DNA of 64,000 bases from Azorinus chamasolen (GCA_963576725.1 OY755251.1:37517246-37581245); one strand, 5' to 3'; numbered from the stretch's first letter, positions 1 to 11,587 are shown. Numbers and translations: made by a program. Notes: generated by a model from the sequence alone, not told the origin.

Positions 1-740
1 GAGGTGTTGCAAGCCATCACACACTGGTTGACCTCATTGGGGGAGTGGGGGGGGGGCTTAAAAAAAGTTGGAGTAACTCATCTATACATGCACATACACT
101 ACTTATAGACGTTGCACATCTATATTGTAACCCTTCCCTCATGTAGACATTATCGAACTTTGCCAAAAAAGAATATACCCGAATCAAACGGCTCCAATAG
201 GAGCTGTTTGATCAGGGTCTGTCCTGTTTTTGCTTTGTTTTCGACATAGTTATAACATGTTACATACCAGAGTTTACAGTTTTCATCAAGCAGTAATCTA
301 TTTTTTCCCTTGAAACTTATGTTATGAAAGCAGTCTAATTAACGTTCATGTTGTCATTTTAACAAGAATGCAGCACAGGTAAAGGGTTAATGTCTCCCAA
401 TTATGTGTTTCTTTTTCGTTTTCGAGGAAACAACATGATACAAGGGATTTCATTTGAAATAAATGTATTACACTTCATATATATATGGAAAACCATGTAA
501 ATTATGCTTTATGGTGAGAAAAATGCTGATCAGTTCTCCCCAAATCTGATTTGGGGTGATATATGTTTTTAGAATAATTTTAGCAATCACACTTTTGTGC
601 TCTTTTTGTCAAATCAACCTCTTACTTGTCTTCTTAAGGCAGTTTTTAGGTCTCTGGCCTAGATCAGCATCTTTCTCACAGCTTTTAACAAGGTTAAATT
701 AACTCTTAAGTTTGTATTTGTCTAATATTATTATTTATAA
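1..740. other. intergenic, no gene seen
   Basis: AT-rich sequence without supported coding content. A short G run lies near position 50, and a weak palindrome of the family A type (CGGCTCCAATAGGAGCTGTTTGATC) lies at about 188-226. Confidence 0.5.
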
Positions 741-744
741 TATA

Positions 745-856
745 GATAGATATGTATGTATGTGTATACATGTGCGTATATGTATGTATATGTATATATG
801 TATGTATATGTATATATACGTATGTATATGTATGTATGTGTATGTGTATATATGAT
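745..856 (+). repeat. (TATG)n-type microsatellite
   Basis: Imperfect TATG/TATA/TGTG simple repeat of about 110 bases. Any frame through it only gives a low-complexity Met/Tyr/Val peptide. Confidence 0.85.
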
Positions 857-1039
857 TACATATTTTATAGACATAATTTTAAGCCATCTACAGCAAACTT
901 GTGATGTATTAATTATTTATAGTTTTACCTGTTTTATCATGTTTCTTATCCACAGGTATTTATTTTGATTAATGTATTTTGTTAAGAAACAATTTGTTTT
1001 AGTCGGTAAATAGCTTCTAGCTAATGCTGAATGTTATTC

Positions 1040-1090
1040 TGTAACACCCGACTATAAATAAAGTTTCTTGTATCTTGTAGCTTGTATTCC
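1040..1090 (+). mobile_element. possible non-LTR retrotransposon 3' end
   Basis: The segment CTATAAATAAAGTTTCTTG is followed by repeats of CTTGTATCTTGTAGCTTGTA. An AATAAA signal followed by a short tandem octamer-like tail resembles the 3' ends of CR1/RTE-type LINEs. No coding part is visible upstream, so this is a weak call. Confidence 0.3.
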
Positions 1091-1642
1091 ATATAGATCT
1101 ACTAAAGCATTCCATATACTACATGTAATATGAAAATGAGACGTATTGCAGCTAGAAGGAATCCATATTTATTGTCGGACAAGCAAACACGTGTCCGATT
1201 TGAAATGGCAAAAAGCTGCTAAAAATGTTTCCAAAATATCACAGAAAGTCGTTTTCTGACATTATTACTGGAAATGAGACATGGGTCACTTTTTTAGGCT
1301 ACCAGGAAAATTATCAACTAAATATGGGCTACCAAATACTGTCGCCGCCCTACAATTGCCAAAAGAATTATAAGTGCCAAGAAATCAATGTTTGTTATTT
1401 TCATTGATATCTGTGATCTAGTTATACAACTAGCTGTACCAACTAGAAAGTCTGTGACTGGGTGATTTTATAAAGAGAAAATGTTGAAGGAAGAAACTTC
1501 AACAACAATGTTTTAAACGGCGACCACACATCGGGTTTAGGCACCTATCCCTGCTGAATGACAATGAGATCTGCTTAAGCTCCGGTCTCGTGCCGTTTTC
1601 ATTTACCTTTGATTCGTAATAGTTGAGATAAAACTGAGCGGG

Positions 1643-1710
1643 TGTCCAACAGATTGCATGCTGATGAGACCACGAGTTACCAGGCGTCTCATCTGGAACC
1701 AAGCTGTTTG
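1643..1710. repeat. family D palindrome copy
   Basis: Imperfect hairpin with arms around GATGAGACCACGAGTTAC and GGCGTCTCATCTGGAACC, closing on GCTGTTTG. It belongs to the family whose consensus arm is CAGTTTGGATCCAGATGAGA. Confidence 0.6.
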
Positions 1711-1914
1711 TGAGTTAGGTCGCGCTTAGCATGTTAAGGGTTAAGACATATTTCACTGTACTTGCAAAAATACATTCTAACACTGACGTCAATACCTACC
1801 CAAAGTACTCTTAACCTTTAGCCTGCTGAGCAAATTATTTTTACAGAATTATTCACCTACTACATTTTCAAAAGTCAAGCTATAATCAATTTGTATACAC
1901 AAATGCAATCAGGG

Positions 1915-1983
1915 TGTCAACCAGAATGGATCCTGATGAGACGACGAGTTAATCGGCGTTTCATCTGGATACAAACTGTTTGC
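1915..1983. repeat. family D palindrome copy
   Basis: Arms AATGGATCCTGATGAGACGA and TCGGCGTTTCATCTGGATAC around the centre GAGTTAATCGG. Other family D copies or halves lie at about 4232-4291, 18506-18540, 28215-28284, 49340-49420 and 50815-50884. Confidence 0.7.
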
Positions 1984-2285
1984 ATATATATAGGTATTCA
2001 CCTACCCGCCCATAGCAGGCTAAATGTTAAATATGTCTCCTCTTCACGGGATTGCAAAGCTGATTGAGTAAATTAGCATCAATTGATAAAAAAAACGACA
2101 CAGTAGCAAACAATGTAGACCCTGAACTGATCAAACTGTTCCCTCAGAAGTAGTTTAATCTTAAACTGCGCTATTTACCTAAGTTTATCAGTTCGAATAC
2201 ATAGGATAACTAACGTATGGCTAGACAATGTAAAATAACTTGATGCTTTATGAAGTGTTGTCATTTAGTACTCATAGACATCTGC

Positions 2286-2500
2286 GTGTTGTTGTTATCG
2301 ACCTTCAGCCTTTTGAATGCGGGTAACGTGGGTATTCTGTAATTTGTAAACAGTGTAGACCCAGATAAGAGGGCTCCTATGGAGCCCCCTAATCAGGGTC
2401 TTCACTGTTTGTCTTTCGAAATTCTCCAGCAAATTTAAGGCTATGAAACTGAATAGATTCTATCGTTAAACACTCAAGAATCATTCCACTTTTAATAGTA
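2286..2500 (+). mobile_element. family C MITE copy
   Basis: Central hairpin AACAGTGTAGACCCAGATAA with the reverse arm GGGTCTTCACTGTTTGTC around GGGCTCCTATGGAGCCCC. The flanks (CCTTTTGAATG on the left; GAATAGATTCTATCG and CATTCCACTTTTAATA on the right) recur at 15034-15262. The ends are degenerate. Confidence 0.6.
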
Positions 2501-2529
2501 TGCATTCATTGCATACGAGCTAAGTGCCT

Positions 2530-2920
2530 ACGTTGCAATAAGCGCACACAAGCCGTCTTAATTACATAATTTAGTTATAAAAATGACAGTTTAAGTATCA
2601 GAGCTTTAACTTTGTCATTACCAAAACTAAAAATATTTAAGATCCATGTCTTGAACAAATGTTCAGTTATAGCCTGACAACTTATTGCCTTTCATTTGAT
2701 GAAATTTCATAATGGTGCCATGATCGAGGGGAGAAACTGTTCCGTCATATCTATATTACTTTATGAACAAACAGAGAAGACCCTGATCACGCGCCTCCTA
2801 CATGAGCCATCTGATCTTGATCTACAAATGTGTGAAAACGCATTTTTATCAGGAGAAGGGTTAAACAAATTACGAACAAGTCTGAGAACTGTGACATTTG
2901 ACCCCTTCCAGCTGCTTCAT
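2530..2920. other. no supported gene; degenerate hairpin
   Basis: Contains a decayed palindrome around 2770-2840 (GAAGACCCTGATCACGCGCC to CATCTGATCTTGATC) of the family A core type. No coding evidence. Confidence 0.4.
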
Positions 2921-2946
2921 CATTCTCCTTTGATGTTGTGTCAAAC

Positions 2947-3206
2947 CATTTACCATTTCCCTGTTCTATATTTAGTCTAATGTTCAATACCTACTAAATA
3001 TTAAGGGACAAAATAGTTATAATGGAATATGGAAGGTGTAACATTGTAGCCAGTTTAGAAACTAAAAGAAACCGATGATCAACTTCCATTAGCAAACAGA
3101 GCAGACCCTGGTCAGACGGCTCCTATAGGAATCGTCTGATCTTGGTATGACTGTTTGCAAATGCGTGAAACGGAGTTTATATGAAGGAAATGGTTATTTC
3201 AAAGTG
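2947..3206 (-). mobile_element. family A MITE, subtype 2
   Basis: Shares its left part (TTCAATACCTACTAAATATT, GGAAGGTGTAACATTGTAG) with the copy at 32989-33237. It has the hairpin AGCAAACAGAGCAGACCC to GACTGTTTGCAAATGCGTGA, and the right end is AAGGAAATGGTTA. Confidence 0.65.
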
Positions 3207-3328
3207 TACATCAAAGGGAGATAACTTCGTGTCATAGACCTTGTGGATTAACAATGCAAAAAAGTATCAGCATTTCTTTATCTAATCGAAATTAAACTTA
3301 TTCGAACAAAATAAGAACAAAATCTAAG

Positions 3329-4208
3329 TGTATAAAGATACTGTTCATAACACTTATATCTAACTGTACAAAGATACTGTTCATAACACTTATATCTAAC
3401 TGTATAAAGATACTATTCATAACACTTATATCTAACTGTATAAAGATACTATTCATAACACTTATATCTAACTGTATAAAGATACTTAACATGTATATCT
3501 AACTGCATAAAGACACTGTAACACTTATCTCTACCTGTATAAAGATAATGTAGCACTTTATATCTAACTGTATAAAGATACTGTACCACTTATATCTAAC
3601 TGTATAACGATACTGTACCACTTATATCTACCTGTATAAAGATAATGTATACACTTATATCTAACTGTATAAAGATACTGTATCACTTATATCTAACTGC
3701 ATAAAGATACTGTACCAGTTATATCTAACTGCATAAAGATACTGTAACTACTTTTTATCTAACTGTTATAAAGATACTGTAAACACTTATATCTTACTGT
3801 ATAAAGATACTGCACCACTTATATCTAACTGCATAAAGATACTGTATACACTTATATCTAACTGTATAAAGATACTGTACCAGTTATATCTAACTGTATA
3901 AAGATACTGTACCAGTTATATATGTGTAAAGATATTGTACCAGTTATATCTAACCGCATAAAGATACTGTATACACTTATATCTAACTGTATAAAGATAC
4001 TGTACCAGTTATATCTAACTGTATAAAGATACTGCATCACTTATATCTAACTGCATAAAGACACTGTAAACACTTATATCTAACTGTATAAAGATACTGT
4101 ACCAGTTATATCTACCTGTATAAAGATACTGTATACACTTATATCTAACTGTATAAAGATACTGTACCACTTATATCTAACTGTATAAAGATACTGTAAA
4201 CACTTATC
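3329..4208 (+). repeat. minisatellite, 32-36 bp unit
   Basis: About 26 tandem units of the type TGTATAAAGATACTGTACCA plus CTTATATCTAAC. The first units are 36 bases (with TTCATAACA inserted) and later ones mostly 32-34. Because 36 is a multiple of three, the first units stay open on the minus strand as a repeated peptide; this is not a gene. Confidence 0.95.
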
Positions 4209-4296
4209 CAACTATTTGTGACGTGTCTCGCATTTGCAAACAGTTTGGATCCAGATGAGACGGAGTCTTATCAAGATCCAAAATGTTTGACACTGA

Positions 4297-4543
4297 TTAA
4301 CCCTTTCACCGCCAATGTCGCAAAAATGCACAACGACAAATAGTACAGGCCAAGATCAGACACCGCCTTTTCAAGTCGGCGTCTGATCAGGGACTTTACT
4401 TTTTGTCTCAAACTTTAATTCTATATCTGTGCTTTATTCCTTTGAATTTTACATTTATTTATCTCATTTCCTTATCTTACCGAATGAGTTTAACAAAATT
4501 GGTTTGCAGACGACAATGATAAATTTGGCGCCGAAAGGGTTAA
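4297..4543 (+). mobile_element. family F MITE, TTAA-flanked
   Basis: Bounded by TTAA on both sides, with ends CCCTTTCACCGCC and GGCGCCGAAAGGG. Internal hairpin around CAGACACCGCCTTTTCAAGT and GGCGTCTGATCAGGGA. Its right subterminal part, TTTGCAGACGACAATGATAA, recurs at 8123-8268 and in decayed form just after the assembly gap (10780-10820). Confidence 0.75.
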
Positions 4544-4675
4544 AGACTTCTGCACCCGATCTAAGATTGGGCAGACATTTATTTACAGTGGGATGAGGTT
4601 TGTTATATAGTAATTCAAACATGAACAAGCTACCCAAAAAATGGTGCTGTTGAATCAGAAAAGACGCCCAATAAC

Positions 4676-6200
4676 TCGGCATGAGTAACGCAGCGTGAGT
4701 AACTCGGTGTTACTAACTCGGAGTGATTCACTCGGTGTGAGTAACTTGGCGTGAGTAACTCGTCGTGAGTAACTGAGTAACTCGGTGTGAGTGACTTGAC
4801 GTGATTAACTCAGGGTGATTAACTCGGCGTGACTAAGTTGGCGTAACTTATTTGACTAACTCGATGTGAGAAACTCAATGTGACTTACACGGTGTGACTA
4901 ACTGGGAGTGAGTAACTCGGCGTAAGTAATTTGGCGTGACTAACTCGGTGTGAGAAAGTCGATGTGACTTACACGGTGTGAGTAACTCGGAGTTAGTAAC
5001 TTGGTGTTACTCACTCTGTGTAAGTAACTGGGTATGAATAACTTGGCGTGAGTGACTCTGCATGACTAACCCTGCGTGACTAACTCGGTCTGACTAAATC
5101 GATGTACATAACTAACGCGATGTGACTAACTCAATTTGGCTAACTCGGTGTGACTAACGCGGTGTAACTAACTCGGTGTAACTAACGCGGTGTAACTAAC
5201 TCGGTGTAACTAACTCGGTGTAACTAACGCGGTGTAACTAACTCGGTGTAACTAACGCGGTGTAACTAACGCGGTTTAACTAACGCGGTGTGACTAACTC
5301 TATCTGGCTAACTCGGTGTTACTAACTCAATCTGGCTAACTCGGTGTGACTAACGCGGTGTAACTAACGCGGTGTGACTAACTCAATCTGGCTAACTCAG
5401 TGTGACTAACGCGGTGTAACTAACGTTGTGTAACTAACGCGGTGTAACTAACGTTGTGTAACTAACGCGGTGTGACTAACTCAATCTGGCTATCTCAGTG
5501 TGACTAACTCGGTGTAACTAACTCGGTGTGACTAACTTGGTGTAACTAACTCGATGTAACTAATGCGGTGTGACTAACTCAATATGGCTAACTCGGTGTT
5601 ACTACCTCAATCTGGCTTATTCGGTGTGACTAACGCGGTGTCACTAACGCGGTGTGACTAACTCAATCTGGCTAACTCAGTGTGACTAACGTGGTGTGAC
5701 TAACGCGGTGTGACTAACTCAATCTGGCTAACTCGGTGTAACTAACTCGGTGTAACTAACGCGGTGTGACTAACTCAATCTGGCCAACTCGGTGTGACTA
5801 ACGCGGTGTAACTAACTGGGTGTAACTAACTGGGTGTAACTAACGCGGTGTAACTAACGCGGTGTGACTAACTCAATCTGGCTAACTCTGTGTGACTAAT
5901 GTGGTGTGACTAACGCGGTGTTACTAACTCAATCTGGCTAATTCGGTGTGACTAACGCGTTGTAACTAATGTGGTGTGACTAACTCAATCTGGCTAACTC
6001 GGTGTGACTAACGTGGTGTAACTAACGCGGTGTGACTAACTCAATCTGGCTAACTCGGTGTAACTAACTCGCTGTAACTAACGCGGTGTAACTAACGCGG
6101 TGTGACTAACTCAATCTGGCTATCTCGGTGTGACTAACTTGGCTTGAGTAACTCAACGTGAATAACCTGGTGTGAGTAACTCGACGTGACTGACGTAGCG
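4676..6200 (+). repeat. 14-bp satellite array with higher-order pattern
   Basis: About 105 units of 14 bases, with variants TCGGTGTGACTAAC, GCGGTGTAACTAAC and TCAATCTGGCTAAC. In the right two thirds the third variant recurs at intervals that are multiples of the unit, often three or four units apart, giving higher-order repeats such as 42 bases. The right edge runs directly into GTCTCCTCTGGATCCAAATT, which is half of a family D palindrome whose centre contains TTAACTCGGCGTC. The array therefore seems to have grown from that centre. Confidence 0.92.
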
Positions 6201-6590
6201 TCTCCTCTGGATCCAAATTGTTTCAAGACGTTTGTCTCATGAACATTTACGTGGGAAATCCTGACACCTTGAATATTAAATTGATAAGTTATGTACTGGA
6301 CTATAAAGATATGACTTTTCGTCCATAGCAGAAACTATACACTGAAACACCTACAGGAGCTGTCTGGTCTGGGCCTACTCTGTTTCAAAAGGCGTTAAAG
6401 GCGGTATCTATGAGGTAAAGGGTTACCTTCGAAAATGATTCAGACTATTGGCAAACTTTTCTAATTCTCACTGAAGACAATTGTTGTTTCCAGCAATTTT
6501 GTTTGAAAGATATTTATCCCACATCTCAGCTTGATTCCAAGTAATTGCATAGGTAAGCACAAAATGTGCCCAGTTGCATATACAATAGAA
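6200..6590. other. no gene seen; hairpin remnant
   Basis: Single-copy-looking AT-rich DNA. A half palindrome of the family A core (GGAGCTGTCTGGTCTGGGCC, then TACTCTGTTTC) is at about 6355-6390. Confidence 0.4.
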
Positions 6591-6795
6591 CTAGGACTAA
6601 GCGACTATTCATTTATTGAACACATGAGTCTTATAAAGCAGGTGGTTGCTTAATGCAGGGCAAATGTAGTACAGAAAGCTCCTAGGGGCTTTCTGCATTA
6701 CTTTTGACTTGCATTAAGCTACCACCTGCCTTACAAACTTATGATTACACGTCATTTTGATAGCCGCTTAAGACAGGTTCAGCTATTCTAATATT
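6590..6795. mobile_element. family P MITE copy
   Basis: Inner arms AGGTGGTTGCTTAATGCAGG and GCATTAAGCTACCACCTGCC flank the hairpin AGAAAGCTCCTAGGGGCTTT. The terminal CAGTA repeats are decayed; the right part GACCGCTTAAGACAGGTTCA-like sequence is retained. Confidence 0.7.
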
Positions 6796-7056
6796 TAACC
6801 CTTTATCGGTTTGTAAAGGCGTTGGAAGGTTGTTGTATCAAATAAAGAGTTCAGTAAAAGACAATAGGAAATGTCTTGTAAAATCCAGCAGGACGTGCTT
6901 AAAGCGGAGTAATGTTACTTAGAATCAAGTTTAATATCAAACAAACCCGTGCAGGCATTTTAATCAGTACACGATGTTGTTTTCCTGGTTATAGTGTTGA
7001 TAGAAGTGTTGCAGATACAGTTAAAATGTATTTGTGCCAAGTGATGCTATTCATTA

Positions 7057-7268
7057 AGTACAGTCAAACTCTCTAAACCGAGTTTGTAGTAAAGACGAAT
7101 GTCGGTCATTAAGACAGATTGCAGCTTAATGCAGGGTGAACGTCATGCAGAAAACTCTTCCTAGAAAGCTCCTCCAGGAGCTGTCTGCATGACTTCCACC
7201 ATGCATTAAACTACAAACTCTCTTTAAGATAGGTGTTAATACTAATTTGAACTTCCGACTTAACAGTG
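7057..7268. mobile_element. family P MITE copy
   Basis: Starts TACAGTCAAACTCTCTAAAC, has GCAGCTTAATGCAGGGTGAA and a central hairpin around CTCCAGGAGCTGTCTGCATG, then GCATTAAACTACAAACTC. The right terminus is decayed. Confidence 0.7.
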
Positions 7269-7269
7269 G

Positions 7270-8120
7270 CATTTCTGTACCAAAGTTTTAATATCAGAGC
7301 TACTATAGAGACGGTAACCCCCTCTAAACCTGACTTCTAATAAAGAGGAAGATATATCTATATAGGCAGGTGTACACAACTTTTAATATAACAACCAATT
7401 TGGCTATAAAACTAATTTGGATAAAGGCAGTTGAAAACATGCCATTTATCCTATATAACTGAATGTAACAAGACTGCGGTTGGTAAAGTATTACCTACAG
7501 GACACCATTTAATGCAACTGTATTCAAAAGATTTCGTTGCAGTTCAACTGAAAGCACAATCCAAACCTCTTTAGACAGTGACGTCTTTGGGGTCTTTCTT
7601 TGTCATCAATGAAAGTTCTGCCAATCTTCTGTAATCTGCTGAGTGAATTCTTGTCCTCTTAACACCTAGCATGTTGTTTATTTAAAAAGGTAAACTACAT
7701 TGTACATTTTATATGAAACTTCCAATTCATGTACCACACAGTTTGGATTGTGGTGAGACGTGGAGAACTATGCGTCTGATCTAGATTCAAACTGTTTTCA
7801 AACTTTATTAGGACAAGATTATCCGTAGCGTACTAAAGTTTAAATGTAAATTCAACGTGTGGTTCTTGGCATAATACAGTAGGCTTCACTTCATGGAGCC
7901 AACAAGTTTGTGTTTTTTCTCCGGAGTTGAAGCAATCTACTAAGTAGTAGTAGTTCAAACTACAGACTAAGCACATTCTATATAAAGCAGCGTATCGATA
8001 GTTATCTCTTTTAACCCTGAATTATCAGAATGGACTAGCCCACCGGTATTTAACTATAGAGTGGGTAATCTGGGTCCACATTGTTTGCAAATGACAGTCC
8101 ATGTGTATACAGTGTTGAAA
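7270..8120. other. no supported gene
   Basis: AT-rich DNA. A family D-like half palindrome (CACAGTTTGGATTGTGGTGA to TCTGATCTAGATTCAAACTG) is at about 7735-7796. Nothing else recognised. Confidence 0.4.
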
Positions 8121-8122
8121 GG

Positions 8123-8268
8123 GTTAAACACGTCAGGCCTTTCACGCTTTGAATGCTGAGTTTGCCAAGTGACTTCACTTTTTGTCTCAAACTCTATTTC
8201 TATATTTAATGATTTAACAAAAAGTGGTTTGCAGACGACAATTAGAAATTTGGCGCCGAAAGGGTTAA
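8123..8268 (+). mobile_element. family F MITE, shortened copy
   Basis: Bounded by TTAA at both ends; the right end TTTGGCGCCGAAAGGG and the subterminal GTTTGCAGACGACAATTAGA match the 4297-4543 copy. The hairpin arm is mostly lost, leaving 146 bases. Confidence 0.65.
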
Positions 8269-8689
8269 CGGTATTTTCAGTCAATTCTGTATTATAAGGC
8301 ATAATTTGAAAGAGGATATCTAATGACAAACAGTGCAGACTCTGATCAGAGGACTCCTTTATGAACCCTCTGTTCTAGGTCTACATTATTGCAAATGCCA
8401 ATATACTCGCTCCCCACATCGAAAAGATTAAAAGCACTTTCCAGAATACGGAAACACAACATATTTTACAATAAGTACTGCAGCACCCGTTGAGATGAAT
8501 GCACGTCATACTCGTTAGAATTCTGTCAATTAGAGTTTATATGTATATGTCTCTGGAGTTTCTGAGCTTTCTGCATGACTTTCATCCTGCATTAAACAGC
8601 CACCTGTCTAAAAGTATCTAAATTATTCTCTACTGTCACTGTAATTTGAAACATACACTGTTATCTGAAATAAGAATTTGAATGACAAG

Positions 8690-8760
8690 CATTGCAGACC
8701 CTGATCAGATGGTTTATCTAGCACCCCTCTGAAAATGACCTACACTGTTTGCAAATGCAA
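8690..8760. repeat. decayed family C/A hairpin
   Basis: GCATTGCAGACCCTGATCAG to GACCTACACTGTTTGCAAAT; the arms are partly mismatched. A related hairpin lies at 8325-8392. Between 8400 and 8690 there is only a family P remnant (AGCTTTCTGCATGACTTTCA, GCATTAAACAGCCACCTGTC). Confidence 0.5.
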
Positions 8761-8957
8761 ATGCAATGTATATATGTGTGTACATCCCGTGGGGTTTGCG
8801 ATATTGATCACATTTCTAGTCGCTATTGCAACTCCGGCTCAAAACCGACTGCAATAACAATAAGTATACAGACATCTTGTTTTGCTGTACGTGATAGTAA
8901 TTACTGATCATCGTAGACACAACTAACATATATATAGACATTTAATATTTTCCCTGT

Positions 8958-9192
8958 TCAGTCTTTAGGTAAGCAATAATGACAACAAGGACATGTATTA
9001 GCTCAGTTTTTATAATGTAAACCTTTCAAGGGATTTCTTGTTTTGCTTTGACAAATTGTAGAGTCCGCTCTATATCATGTCAAAAGCAAACAGATCAGAC
9101 CCTGATCAGATGGCTCCTATAGCAGCCGTCTGATCTGGGTCTACTCTGTTTGCAAAGGCGTGAAAAGGTGTTTATATGAGGGAAAGTGCTAA
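8958..9192 (-). mobile_element. family A MITE
   Basis: Reverse-oriented copy with AGCAATAATGACAACAAG on the left, hairpin 9086-9153 (AGCAAACAGATCAGACCCTG to GGGTCTACTCTGTTTGC), and right end GAGGGAAAGTGCTAA in place of AAAGGGTTAA. Confidence 0.75.
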
Positions 9193-9293
9193 TAGTAATT
9201 CCAACAATGTAAACAGCGAACCATGTTCTAAATAAGGACATGTGATATAGCCCCGCACTTTGGGACACATGCTAGAGGTCAACCATTTACCTG

Positions 9294-9505
9294 ATGAGCT
9301 TCATGAATGCAATAACGACATCATGAATATTCATTAGCTGAATGTTTGATAATGGCAAAAAATACGAGGATTTACCATAGCAGATATTATTGTAAAGTCA
9401 GACCAATTTATTTTCAAAAGCAAAGTAAACAGATCAGACAGTGATCAGACGGTCCCACAGGAGCCGTCTGATCTGGGTCTACTCTGTTTGTAAATGTTTT
9501 AACTC
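9294..9505 (-). mobile_element. family A MITE
   Basis: CAATAACGACATCATGAATA left subterminal part, then the hairpin GATCAGACGGTCCCACAGGA to GGTCTACTCTGTTTGTAAAT. It abuts the next family A copy head to head. Confidence 0.7.
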
Positions 9506-10165
9506 CTTCCATCATATAAACGTCTTTTCACGCATTTGCAAACAGAGTAGATCCAGATCAGACGGCTCCTATAGGAGCCATCTGAACAGGGTCTGCTCTG
9601 TTTGCTTTTAAAATGATATAGGTCGGATTATATAGTTTTTGTGTCACCTGCCGAGAGGCAGTGTGTCACTTGGGGATCACTTTTCCGTCGTCTGTTTGTC
9701 TGTCCGTAACACTTTCTTTTTTTGGCTGTCATTTCTAAACTAATCATTATAGAGCTCTCAATTCCTCTCATTGGGGACCATTGATGTAACTAAGGTTCAT
9801 CACTCTGCTTGCAATTCTTTTTGAGTTATTCCCCTTTGTTCTGATTTTCGTCACACTTTCTTTTTTGGCTGTCACTTCTAAACTAATCATTATAGAGCTT
9901 TCAAATTTCACATGTGTCTTCCTCTCATTGAGGACCATTGATATAACTAAGCTCCATCACTCTGCATGCAATACTTTTTGAGTTATTCCCCTTTGTTATG
10001 ATTTTCGCACTCCAACATATTAACAGTTTTTGTGTCAGATGCGAGCAGGTGACACAACACTCCTGTTGTTAAAGCAGTGATCCCTTGAAAAGTTTACATT
10101 ATAAAAATAAAGCTACTAAATATGCATGTTGTCATTATTTCCTATATGAATACTGAAAGGGTTAA
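9503..10165 (+). mobile_element. family A MITE split by an inserted element
   Basis: Left part CTCCTTCCATCATATAAACG and hairpin 9537-9605; right part resumes after 10072 with TTGAAAAGTTTACATTATAA, TTGTCATTATTTCCTATATG and the end GAAAGGGTTAA at 10155-10165. The two halves are separated by the element at 9636-10072. Confidence 0.75.
9636..10072 (-). mobile_element. tandem-core element (TGTCACCTGC type)
   Basis: Read on the minus strand it begins AACAACAGGAGTGTTGTGTC, then ACCTGC; it has two direct copies of a ~190 bp core (TAAACTAATCATTATAGAGC marks each), a GACAGACAAACAGACGACGG stretch, and ends GCAGGTGACACAAAAAC. The subterminal motif near the 5' end is the reverse complement of the 3' end. 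It interrupts a family A MITE. Confidence 0.7.
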
Positions 10166-10279
10166 AAGGCGTTTCTATACATGGAGTAAAGGATTACATG
10201 GGTATAATATTTCTGAAAACACCATGGTGGCAAACACATCTTCCGAATGAGTGAATAGTTATGAACTATACAGTTAAAA

Positions 10280-10521
10280 CCTGTCCTACTCGGCGTTTCA
10301 TTTATTGAATCTAAGAGTCTTAAAACAGGTGGATGCTTAAAACAGAACAATAGTAATGCAGAAAGCCTCTGTAGGAGCTTTCTGCATTACTTTTTTACCT
10401 GCATTAAGCTCCTATAGAGGCTTTCTGCATTACTTTTTACCTGCATTAAGCAACCGCCTGCATTACAGATCCATAATTAGACCTCTTTTAGATGACCGCT
10501 TAAAGCAGTTTCAACTGTAAA
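10280..10521. mobile_element. family P MITE running into the gap
   Basis: Starts near CATTTATTGAATCTAAGAGT, then AACAGGTGGATGCTTAAAAC. The right half contains the segment CTGCATTAAGC-TCCTATAG-GCTTTCTGCATTACTTTT twice, a small internal duplication. It ends in CTTAAAGCAGTTTCAACTG at the assembly gap. Confidence 0.7.
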
Positions 10522-10721
10522 NNNNNNNNNNNNNNNNNNNNNNNNNNNNNNNNNNNNNNNNNNNNNNNNNNNNNNNNNNNNNNNNNNNNNNNNNNNNNNN
10601 NNNNNNNNNNNNNNNNNNNNNNNNNNNNNNNNNNNNNNNNNNNNNNNNNNNNNNNNNNNNNNNNNNNNNNNNNNNNNNNNNNNNNNNNNNNNNNNNNNNN
10701 NNNNNNNNNNNNNNNNNNNNN
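10522..10721. other. assembly gap (200 N)
   Basis: Exactly 200 unresolved bases, probably a fixed-size scaffold placeholder. The repeats on both sides (family P on the left, family F remnant on the right) suggest that assembly broke in repeats. Confidence 0.98.
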
Positions 10722-11040
10722 GTGACTGTTTCTGGAAACGAAACTGAGGAAAAATATAAATGGAAAATTGTATTAGACGACAAAGTTTGCAGACGACAAA
10801 ATTTGGCAGCGAAAGAGTTCATGTGGAGATAATAACTTTGGAGTGGAGGAAAGTTTCATGTAATACCAAATCAAACGAAACACTTGTCTTCATTTATCAT
10901 GGGTACTGCTAACCGGAAATGGCCGATGAGTATCACGGAATTACCTCAGCTAATCTGTATGTTTCATTGCTTTGATAAGGTATCACATGGAACTTCATAT
11001 GATATTACACTCAAGTCCCACTGGATGAATGCACTATGGG

Positions 11041-11180
11041 GATTTATAGCAGCAAGTGGTACCTAAATGCAGGACAAAGGAAATGCAGAAAGCTCCCGTG
11101 GGAGCTTTCTGTATGAGTTTCATCCCTGCAATAAGGCATCACATGTCTTTTAGTAGTAGAATTAGACCTTTAGTCGCTTT
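11041..11180. mobile_element. family P MITE, partial
   Basis: AGTGGTACCTAAATGCAGGA, hairpin AGAAAGCTCCCGTGGGAGCT, GCAATAAGGCATCACATGTC. The outer ends are not identifiable. Confidence 0.6.
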
Positions 11181-11292
11181 TAATAGTGATTCTTTAATGT
11201 ATATTTACTACTTTACAAAGCGGTAATTCAAAATACAAACATATTTTTATCTCATTGCCAGTGGAGCTTTCTGTATTGCTTCCGTTCTGCTT

Positions 11293-11541
11293 CAACCCTT
11301 TATTCCATAAACTTTATACGCCTTTTTATGCCTTCATGCAAACAGAGTATACCCAGATCAGACGGCCCCTGTAGGAGCCGTCTGATCAGAGTCTGCTCTC
11401 TTTGCTTATGAAATAATAAAGATCTGATTTTACCGTTTCTGCAACGGCCGAAAATTTCATGTGTTCGTGAGTCATTATAAACGCTAATCTAATTCATATG
11501 CACGATGTCATTATTTCTTTCATGAATATTCAGGGCGTAAG
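11293..11541 (+). mobile_element. family A MITE
   Basis: CAACCCTTTATTCCATAAAC start, hairpin GCAAACAGAGTATACCCAGA to CAGAGTCTGCTCTCTTTGC, GATGTCATTATTTCTTTCAT and an end GGGCGTAAGGGG. The terminal TTAA is degraded. Confidence 0.8.
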
Positions 11542-11587
11542 GGGCTGCTTTAGATTTCGGATAGATTACAGTCATTCTATAACGACC

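Noticed and set aside
3298..3492. Repeated-peptide open frame (minus strand)
   Set aside because: It is a translation of the 36-base minisatellite; the repeat unit happens to be a multiple of three and has no stop.
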